Below the pieces are notes generated by a model. The model searched no databases, was not told the origin of the DNA, and was given only the letters and a program-made list of their open reading frames with translations. From assembly GCA_002726655.1 (NCBI GenBank), contig PBRP01000096.1, positions 1-49,180 on the forward strand: DNA of 49,180 nt, given 5' to 3'. Position numbers and translations under genes: made by a program. Numbering within the stretch: position 1 is the stretch's first letter; the number at the start of each line of letters is the position of its first letter. This document shows positions 43,239-49,180 of the stretch, in pieces. Origin of the DNA: Gammaproteobacteria bacterium. GTDB lineage: Bacteria; Pseudomonadota; Gammaproteobacteria; Pseudomonadales; Azotimanducaceae.

Positions 43239-44972
43239 ATGATTAAGTCCATCGTTCTGCGATATGAAAGGGAGAACTGCTGGCTAAAATTTGAAACTCC
43301 CGTAGAAGTCATTGTCGCGAGGTCAATTGATGAGGTTCAACCTTTACTGAGAGAAGTTGAACTGATGGTCGAAGAGGGATATTACGCGGCGGGATTCCTT
43401 AGCTATGAAGCGGCCCCGGGCTTTGATGCGGCACTGAAAACGAAACCTCCATCAGGATTCCCCCTCTTATGCTTTGGCCTGTTCGAGGCACCCCAACAAA
43501 TTGAACAGCCCTCGGCTGTGGCTGCCTATTCCGCTGACTCGGCCTGGTCCACCCAACTGAGCCAGGATGAATTTAGCGGCAAGATAGCTCGGATCAAGGA
43601 TCGGCTACGGGCTGGAGATACCTACCAGGTGAATTTCACCATGCGGCGACACAAGGCATTCAGCGGCGATCCCTGGGAGCTGTTTACAGGCTTTGCCAGC
43701 GATGCACCTTATGCGGCCTTCATCGACCTGGAAGAATATGCCATTTGCTCTGCATCACCGGAATTGTTCTTTGACCTTCATGAAAGGACGATACGCCTGA
43801 GGCCAATGAAAGGGACGGCGCCGCGGGGCATGACCCTTGCCGAAGATCGCCAACGCAAGAAGCGCCTGCAGATGTCCGCAAAAGATCATGCAGAGAATGC
43901 AATGATCCTCGATATGATCCGAAATGATATCGGCAAAATAGCAGATGTTGGCAGCATAAGCGTTGACGAATCGTTCCAGCTGGAGAAATACCCCACCGTC
44001 TGGCAAATGACCTCAAGTGTCAGCGCCCGGACCAGCGCGTCAGTGTGCAACCTGATGCTGTCCCTTTTCCCTTGTGCGTCGATAACCGGTGCCCCCAAGG
44101 TTAATACGATGAATATCATTAATTCACTGGAAGACCTGCCGCGCGAAATATATACGGGCTGTATGGGCTTTTTTTCACCCAAAGGTGACGCGCAATTTAA
44201 CGTGGCTATACGAACGGCACTCATTAACAAAAAGTCGCAGTCGCTCAATTACGGTATCGGTGCCGGTATAGTCTGGGATTCAGTAGCTGACTTCGAGTAT
44301 GAAGAGTGCCAGCTAAAAGCCAGGGTAATCAATTCACCAATGCCCTGCAGCAGCTTCTCCCTGATCGAGACTATTCTGTGGCGCGCATCCGGTGGCTATT
44401 TCCTGCTCGAATATCACCTGAAGAGAATGAAAGATTCAGCCGAATATTTCGACTTCCCATTCGATGAGACTGAACTTCAGGCAAGGCTGGGCAAGCTGGA
44501 GCAGACGCTCGACCCCGGTGACATGAAAGTGCGCGTTCTTCTCGATCGAGAAGGGGGACTTGATATTAGTGTGAGCACTTTGCCGGCTAAACAATCAGAT
44601 GAACCGCAAACAGCAAGGCTGGCCGAGCAGGCTGTCAGCTTAATCAACCCCTACCTGTACCATAAAACGACTCGGCGTGAAGCGTATGAGCGGGCTCAGG
44701 CGGCGGCTCCTGATTGCAACGATGTCATTTTAACTAACGAGCAGGGTGAAGTGACGGAATCCACTATTGCCAATGTCGTTGTTCGCAGTGGAACTGACCT
44801 GATAACACCGCCCGTTGCCTGCGGGCTGCTGGCCGGCACCTTCAGGCAGTATTTACTGGATAAAGGAGAGATCAAGGAAGCTGTCATCTCGAGGAGTATG
44901 CTGATGGAGAGTGATGAAATCCACCTGGTTAATTCTGTTCGCCAGTGGCAAAGAGTTGTATTGCTAGATTGA
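43239..44972 (+). CDS. pabB: Fused aminodeoxychorismate synthase component I and 4-amino-4-deoxychorismate lyase (PabB-PabC)
   Basis: The 577-residue protein has a chorismate-binding part and a fold-IV PLP aminotransferase part. The first (about residues 1-355) shows RLRAGDTYQVNFTMR, RPMKGTAPRG, SAKDHAENAMILDMIRNDIG, ASITGAPKVNTM and NYGIGAGIVWDS. The second (about 360-577) shows FLLEYHLKRMKDSAEYF, YHKTTRREAYE with a likely PLP lysine, and a late TESTIANVVV. The fusion would convert chorismate to 4-aminobenzoate for folate in one chain. The amidotransferase partner (PabA) is not in the window. Confidence 0.9.
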   Translation: MIKSIVLRYERENCWLKFETPVEVIVARSIDEVQPLLREVELMVEEGYYAAGFLSYEAAPGFDAALKTKPPSGFPLLCFGLFEAPQQIEQPSAVAAYSADSAWSTQLSQDEFSGKIARIKDRLRAGDTYQVNFTMRRHKAFSGDPWELFTGFASDAPYAAFIDLEEYAICSASPELFFDLHERTIRLRPMKGTAPRGMTLAEDRQRKKRLQMSAKDHAENAMILDMIRNDIGKIADVGSISVDESFQLEKYPTVWQMTSSVSARTSASVCNLMLSLFPCASITGAPKVNTMNIINSLEDLPREIYTGCMGFFSPKGDAQFNVAIRTALINKKSQSLNYGIGAGIVWDSVADFEYEECQLKARVINSPMPCSSFSLIETILWRASGGYFLLEYHLKRMKDSAEYFDFPFDETELQARLGKLEQTLDPGDMKVRVLLDREGGLDISVSTLPAKQSDEPQTARLAEQAVSLINPYLYHKTTRREAYERAQAAAPDCNDVILTNEQGEVTESTIANVVVRSGTDLITPPVACGLLAGTFRQYLLDKGEIKEAVISRSMLMESDEIHLVNSVRQWQRVVLLD

Positions 44973-45299
44973 TTGAAATTTCCATCCCAACCCCATGACG
45001 AATCACCCGGGCTAGCTTTGACTAGACACTAACTCGACGAATTTCAGTAGTTAGGATTGAATAGTCTGGTGCCTGGTCTGACGTGGCTAGCGCCAGGGAC
45101 GGTCGGGGGCGCCTAGCCGGGGGCGCCGAGCCAAACGCCACAGAAGATCAGGTGCCAGACTATTTAATCCGGCGTTTAGCTCGGGAGTATTGTGAACGTC
45201 ACTAATGGCTTAGTTTTGTAGGCTAGTTCAGATTCGTCGATTTGCAGTAACTCACAGCATCCTCGGAGCCAATGAGAGGATACTATTGTCAGATCCAGG
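44973..45299. other. Intergenic region holding repeat copy C
   Basis: The 327-base gap contains the MITE-like element at 45020-45190. The rest shows a 6-bp hairpin (ATCCTC/GAGGAT) near 45258-45280 without a T-tract, and no other signal. Confidence 0.5.
45020..45190 (-). repeat. MITE-like palindromic element, copy C
   Basis: Inverted ends at 45054-45073 and 45151-45170 (GGATTGAATAGTCTGG and its near-complement) flank CTAGCGCCAGGGACGGTC and GGGGGCGCC blocks. The reverse complement matches copy B (24768-24949) over the whole element, including 25 bases outside the inverted ends on one side. The two copies therefore lie in opposite orientations. Confidence 0.8.
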
Positions 45300-45878
45300 C
45301 TAGCTTGTGAGGTCCACCTTAATGTCTTCGCCCAGATGCTTCTTGCCGGAGAGTATTTCCTCGTTAGTTAGTCCCACTAGTTCGTGGGGGAACACCAACC
45401 ACTGGTCAGTTTCGTGAAGATAGTAATCAGGCGTGATGGTAGTGATATTCTTCGTTGGTTTATACCAGGGGCACGCAATCTTCATAATATCTGGCATGTT
45501 CCCACCGGATTTTGTGTCAAGTTCGTCTAGAATAGCTTTTACACTTCGTCCGGAATCGAACACATCGTCAACCAGCAACAATGTTTGTTGTGAATGGACA
45601 TTATCGAGGACGTATTCGATACCATGAACCCTGACGGTTTCATCCTGTTTTCCAATGCCGTGATAGGACGATGTTCGTATGGCTATGTGGTCTGTCTCTA
45701 TTTCCTTAAAAGCAAAATATTCCTGTATGGCAATACCAACTGGAGTGCCACCACGCCAGACGCCAACGATAAAATCAGGGCGAAACCCGCTCTCATAAAT
45801 TAGCCGGCCAAGCCGAAAAGAATCGTCCAGAAGTTGATCTGCACTAATGAAATGCTTTTCCATTGATTTGCTATTCAT
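45300..45878 (-). CDS. Purine-type phosphoribosyltransferase
   Basis: The 192-residue protein carries the type I phosphoribosyltransferase PRPP motif LLLVDDVFDSGRS (near residues 99-111), with the flexible-loop region ahead (VGVWRGGTPVGIAIQEYF). It resembles hypoxanthine/xanthine phosphoribosyltransferases in length. It follows ppnN by 44 bases, in a group with nupC, so base salvage after nucleotide hydrolysis is the likely role. ATG at 45878 gives MNSKSMEKHF; the internal Met6 is an alternative. Base preference is not clear. Confidence 0.8.
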   Translation of the reverse strand: MNSKSMEKHFISADQLLDDSFRLGRLIYESGFRPDFIVGVWRGGTPVGIAIQEYFAFKEIETDHIAIRTSSYHGIGKQDETVRVHGIEYVLDNVHSQQTLLLVDDVFDSGRSVKAILDELDTKSGGNMPDIMKIACPWYKPTKNITTITPDYYLHETDQWLVFPHELVGLTNEEILSGKKHLGEDIKVDLTS

Positions 45879-45922
45879 TTATTCACCGGGAATCGGCATT
45901 GTATTTAGCCTTGGATATTTCA

Positions 45923-47305
45923 TCATTTCGATTTTCTGCTGACGATCTCATAGCAAGGAGTATAGTCATGTCCGGGTAGTTTCATCCTCTTTTCGTCGAC
46001 GAACGACTGTAGCAGTTCGTCCATGGCAGTCATTATTTCAGGCTCTCCAGTAAGGCGGTAGTTTCCGTGTTCTTCGATGGCACGAATACCTTGTTCTTTT
46101 ACATTACCAGCCACAATGCTGGAGAACACTCGCCTGAGGTCAGCAGCAAGTTTGTATGTGGGTTGGCCTTTACAAATGTTGAGTTTCGCCACGTTCTTGT
46201 GAGTTGGCAGGAATGGCTGCTGGAAGTCACGATACATTTTCAGGGTCCAGCTGAAAAAGTATGCATCACCTTTTGCTTTCCTGAATTTCCTTACGACTCG
46301 CAGCCCCGCAAGCAGTGTGTTGGCGACCCTGACTGGGTCTTCTATTATGATTTCATACCTGTCCTGCGCGCGTTTCCCCAAGGTTTTCCCAATAAATCTG
46401 TCAATCCGCTCGATATAGCTTCGGTCAGATTCTGAGGCAGTGAGTACGATTGGGAAGGGTAGTTTCTTGTTCTTTGGGTGAAGCAAGACCCCGAGAAGAT
46501 ACAGTATCTCCTCCATCGTCCCAACACCACCCGGAAATATAATGATGCCATGAGCAATGCGAACAAACGCCTCAAGCCTCTTTTCAATATCGGGAAGAAT
46601 GACTAGTTCATTTACTATTGGATTGGGTGCTTCAGAGCTGATAATTCCTGGTTCCGTTATTCCAATGTAGCGACCGGTTTGGATTCTTTGCTTTGCATGC
46701 CCAATGGTGGCGCCCTTCATGGGTCCTTTCATTGCCCCCGCCCCGCAGCCAGTGCAAATATCCATTCCCCTTAATCCCAGCTCGTAACCCACTTCTTTTG
46801 TGTAGTCATATTCGTGGCGCTGGATGGAGTGGCCGCCCCAGCAAACAACAATATTAGGGGGTGTTCGAGACCTTAAGGTGCCAGCGTTTCTAAGGATGTG
46901 GAAGACCGCGTCAGTGGTGCCTTTCGATTTTCCAAGATTGAATCTGGGGTTTTTGGTGATTTCGTTGTTGACATAAATGATATCCCGGAGCACAGAGAAT
47001 AGGTGCTCCTTTATTCCCCTGATCATCTTACCTTCTACGAACGCGACTGCTGGTGCATTGTGAAGCTCCAGGCGCAGCCCCCTTTCCACCTGTAAGACCT
47101 GGATCTTAAAGCTGGAAAATTTTTCTTGCAGCTGTCTGACATCGTCAGCATCTGAACCACAGTTGAGTACTGCCAGGGAGCAGGTGCGAAACAGGTGATA
47201 TAGCCCCCCCTTGCTGCTATCAAGTAAGCTGTTAACCTCTTCCTGGGACAGGATGTCCAGGTATCCCTCAGGGGAGACCCGAATACTGACGTCCGCGTCA
47301 CTCAT
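45923..47305 (-). CDS. ppnN: Nucleotide 5'-monophosphate nucleosidase PpnN (YgdH)
   Basis: PpnN hydrolyses purine and pyrimidine nucleotide monophosphates to the base and ribose 5-phosphate and is regulated by (p)ppGpp in E. coli. The 460-residue protein is the usual length. The LOG-family core is GGHSIQRHEYDYTKEVGYEL, GLRGMDICTGCGAGAMKGPM, then IIIFPGGVGTMEEILYL (nucleotide-binding). N- and C-terminal extensions typical of PpnN flank it. It is the middle gene of the nupC-ppnN-phosphoribosyltransferase set. Confidence 0.93.
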   Translation of the reverse strand: MSDADVSIRVSPEGYLDILSQEEVNSLLDSSKGGLYHLFRTCSLAVLNCGSDADDVRQLQEKFSSFKIQVLQVERGLRLELHNAPAVAFVEGKMIRGIKEHLFSVLRDIIYVNNEITKNPRFNLGKSKGTTDAVFHILRNAGTLRSRTPPNIVVCWGGHSIQRHEYDYTKEVGYELGLRGMDICTGCGAGAMKGPMKGATIGHAKQRIQTGRYIGITEPGIISSEAPNPIVNELVILPDIEKRLEAFVRIAHGIIIFPGGVGTMEEILYLLGVLLHPKNKKLPFPIVLTASESDRSYIERIDRFIGKTLGKRAQDRYEIIIEDPVRVANTLLAGLRVVRKFRKAKGDAYFFSWTLKMYRDFQQPFLPTHKNVAKLNICKGQPTYKLAADLRRVFSSIVAGNVKEQGIRAIEEHGNYRLTGEPEIMTAMDELLQSFVDEKRMKLPGHDYTPCYEIVSRKSK

Positions 47306-47424
47306 CTGTTTCTCCAGCGTAAATTCAGGCTTAAGTGCATCAAGGGCGTGAGTTTACTAGTAATAGACACTTTAATCCTGGACAGGCGCGGTCCTCCACA
47401 TTGGCTTCCACCAGGGGCGTAAAT

Positions 47425-48633
47425 TCAGAGGGAAAGAAACAGACCGGCAATCGACGCACTCATGAAATTGGCAAGGGATGCTGCAAACACAGCTTTGATT
47501 CCAAGTTGGGCAACCTCGGGTCTACGCTCGGGGGCCATTGCACCAATACCTCCCATTAGGATAGCGATACTCGCGAAGTTGGCGAACCCGCATAAGGCAA
47601 AAGTTACAACAGCCTGGGTGTGATTCGACAGAGACTCCCTGATATTGATGAATTCAACGTAGGCGACGAACTCATTGAGTACCAGTTTTTGTCCAATCAG
47701 ACTGCCAGCTGCATTTGCTTCAGACCAGGGAACACCCATGATCCAAGCAACCGGTTGAAATAAGTAACCTAGAATTATCTGGAAAGTAATATCGGGGAAT
47801 CCTATGAACCCGCCGGCCCAGCCAATGAGGCCATTGAGCATTGCAATCAGCGAGATAAATGCCAGAAGCATAGCGCCAACATTGAGCGCGATCTGGAGTC
47901 CAAATGAAGCACCAGCTGCGGCGGCATCCAGCACGTTTTCATATTGCTGGTGCGCCGTTTCTACGTCGTCCAGCTCATCTATCGGTTGTTCCGTCTCCGG
48001 GAGAATGATTTTGGCCATCATCAGGGCGCCGGGTGCGGCCATGAAACTTGCGGCCAGCAGGTATTTGAGGTCAATTCCCATACTGGCATACCCGGCCATT
48101 ACTGAACCGGCGATGGAGGCGAGACCACCCACCATGATGGCGAAAAGCTCAGAACGCGTCATGGTCGGTATAAACGGCCTAACCGCCAATGGTGCCTCCG
48201 TCGAACCCACAAATATGTTTGCTGCAGCGGACAGAGATTCTGGTCTGCTGGTTCCCAGCGCTTTTTGTAAGCCACCACCAATCAGCCTGACTACCCAGCC
48301 CATTATCCGCAGGTGGTAGAGAACCGCGATGAGTGAAGAGAAAAAAATGATGATGGGCAGTACCTGGAAAGCGAAGATAAACCCTATGGACTGGTCTCCG
48401 ATTTTACCGAAAACAAAATTAATGCCTTCCTGGCTGTAAGACAGAATGCTGGCTACGCCGCTGGCGATCACTTCCAGGACCCGCATGCCAGCGGGAATAT
48501 ACAGAGCAAATGCTCCGATAGATGCCTGAATCAGGAAAGCGCCAAGTACAGTTCTTGGATTCACCCGCCGTCGGTTTGAGGATGCAAGGTAAGCCAATGC
48601 AGGAATAAGAACAATGCCAAGCAAGCTAGTCAT
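47425..48633 (-). CDS. nupC: NupC-type concentrative nucleoside transporter
   Basis: The 402-residue membrane protein fits the CNT family: an N-terminal helix pair ([15 protein letters not shown]), a re-entrant region ([20 protein letters not shown]), then [17 protein letters not shown], which holds the substrate and cation site, [25 protein letters not shown], and a late [26 protein letters not shown] proteins take up nucleosides with protons or sodium. Its position 119 bases upstream of ppnN suggests a nucleoside uptake and salvage group. Specificity is not predictable. Confidence 0.9.
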   Translation of the reverse strand: MTSLLGIVLIPALAYLASSNRRRVNPRTVLGAFLIQASIGAFALYIPAGMRVLEVIASGVASILSYSQEGINFVFGKIGDQSIGFIFAFQVLPIIIFFSSLIAVLYHLRIMGWVVRLIGGGLQKALGTSRPESLSAAANIFVGSTEAPLAVRPFIPTMTRSELFAIMVGGLASIAGSVMAGYASMGIDLKYLLAASFMAAPGALMMAKIILPETEQPIDELDDVETAHQQYENVLDAAAAGASFGLQIALNVGAMLLAFISLIAMLNGLIGWAGGFIGFPDITFQIILGYLFQPVAWIMGVPWSEANAAGSLIGQKLVLNEFVAYVEFINIRESLSNHTQAVVTFALCGFANFASIAILMGGIGAMAPERRPEVAQLGIKAVFAASLANFMSASIAGLFLSL

Positions 48634-48839
48634 GCACGCTTCCTTTGTTGCTGCTAACGAAAGACTATTTTCTATGAACCGCGGTTAGTGAAGCGGTGTG
48701 CCTGGTGTAAGCATATCAATATTCAGCCGGCAGCGCTTTTCATCGGGATTCCCTGATGCCCTCGCTGATACCCTCTCTGATATAAAGTTTCAAGCGGTAT
48801 GAAGAGCCCGAGAATCCCGGGCAAAGGTGAGAAAAGGTG

Positions 48840-48995
48840 CTAGGCAGCTCTTCTGATTGTGTTGCGGCGGCTGCCGGCTCGTCTTGAGGCCGTTCTACGC
48901 TCGGATTCACATTCTACATTTCCGGATCTTCGCTCAATGTCACGGCGATCGTCGTTGCGACGGTCACTGTCAGTATTACGATTTTCAGTTGTCAT
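48840..48995 (-). CDS. Small arginine-rich protein (hypothetical)
   Basis: A 51-residue frame reads MTTENRNTDSDRRNDDRRD followed by ERRSGN and ends SRRNTIRRAA. The D-R-R/E-R-R heptad-like spacing resembles small Arg-rich proteins seen in gammaproteobacteria. ATG at 48995 is preferred; an upstream ATG at 49028 adds 11 residues. The ribosome binding site is weak. It may be real or chance. Confidence 0.35.
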   Translation of the reverse strand: MTTENRNTDSDRRNDDRRDIERRSGNVECESERRTASRRAGSRRNTIRRAA

Positions 48996-49082
48996 GTCAG
49001 TTAATTTGCATAGGGTCATGATGTGCATGTTCGTTGTTTTTACCTGCCCAGGTCAAGGCTATCCGTCATGGGTGTAGCGCCA

Positions 49083-49180
49083 AAGTAGAAATGTCCGGTT
49101 TCTCCAAAGTTAAAGTGTCCTCTTTTGTTTTAGAGGAAACTTACTTTGACAGAGGAGATTTACAACATGAGCCGCAAAGA
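49083..49180 (+). mobile_element. Possible left end of an insertion sequence with start of transposase
   Basis: The last 98 bases have tandem AATGTCC/AGTGTCC motifs (TAGAAATGTCCGG, AAAGTGTCCTC), a small CCTCT/AGAGG hairpin and then a strong ribosome binding site (AGAGGAG) before ATG at 49167 (M-S-R-K). This resembles terminal regions of ISNCY/IS21-like elements and their transposase start. Only four codons are inside the window, so the assignment is tentative. Confidence 0.3.
49167..49180 (+). CDS. Partial reading frame at the window end (possible transposase)
   Basis: ATG at 49167 follows AGAGGAGATTTACAAC and reads M-S-R-K before the window ends. The strong ribosome binding site supports a gene. 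Nothing more can be said from four codons; a transposase is suggested only by the upstream repeats. Confidence 0.4.

Overview
The window looks like chromosomal DNA of a marine-type gammaproteobacterium. The best taxonomic marker is the block smc-zipA-ligA, a gene order typical of Gammaproteobacteria, together with coaE, a PpnN-type nucleosidase, a NupC-type transporter and a cupredoxin/cytochrome-rich respiratory cluster. No rRNA, prophage or CRISPR array was seen. The genus cannot be named from the sequence alone.

Layout. Positions 1-4.8 kb: tRNA-Arg(CCT), an SDR-type reductase gene broken by one in-frame amber codon, a deazaflavin-type nitroreductase-like gene, an acidic repeat protein, gltS and coaE. 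5.1-8.9 kb: a cysteine-less thiolase-fold protein with a DUF35 partner, facing two MaoC-like hotdog genes, then a PHP-domain and a metallophosphoesterase gene; the first four resemble the ChsH1/ChsH2/Ltp2 parts used in steroid side-chain cleavage. 9.0-13.0 kb: a tightly overlapping operon of a Tat-exported Fe-S aldo/keto reductase with larC, larE and larB, which make the nickel-pincer cofactor. 13.2-15.1 kb: a second aldo/keto reductase and an alpha/beta hydrolase. 15.2-23.2 kb: smc, zipA, ligA, an SLT lipoprotein and a PLP dehydratase. 23.4-26.0 kb: thpR, a nitroreductase and a dodecapeptide beta-helix protein.

26.1-33.7 kb (minus strand) is the most interesting region. An FNR/DNR-type promoter leads into nirS (cytochrome cd1 nitrite reductase), a monoheme cytochrome c, a DmsB-like ferredoxin subunit, a Tat-exported molybdopterin oxidoreductase, a membrane-anchored pentaheme NapC/NirT-like cytochrome, a PstS-like binding protein, a cupredoxin and a small secreted protein. 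Three genes are damaged in three different ways: nirS by a perfect 29-bp tandem duplication, the ferredoxin subunit by an apparent deletion/fusion, and the PstS-like gene by a frameshift. The module therefore looks either recently inactivated or mis-assembled.

33.8-45.0 kb: two CrtC/AttH-like (DUF7064-type) proteins, xsc (sulfoacetaldehyde acetyltransferase), an FkbM methyltransferase, a 12 x 15-bp minisatellite, two AMP-dependent acyl-CoA ligases, an enoyl-CoA hydratase homologue and a fused pabB-pabC. 45.3-48.6 kb: a nucleoside salvage group (nupC, ppnN, phosphoribosyltransferase). The last 100 bases appear to enter a mobile element.

At least two families of dispersed imperfect palindromes lie in the intergenic gaps: three copies of a MITE-like element near 13.1, 24.85 and 45.1 kb, and two copies of a shorter one near 8.9 and 26.1 kb. 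They suggest ongoing small-element activity.
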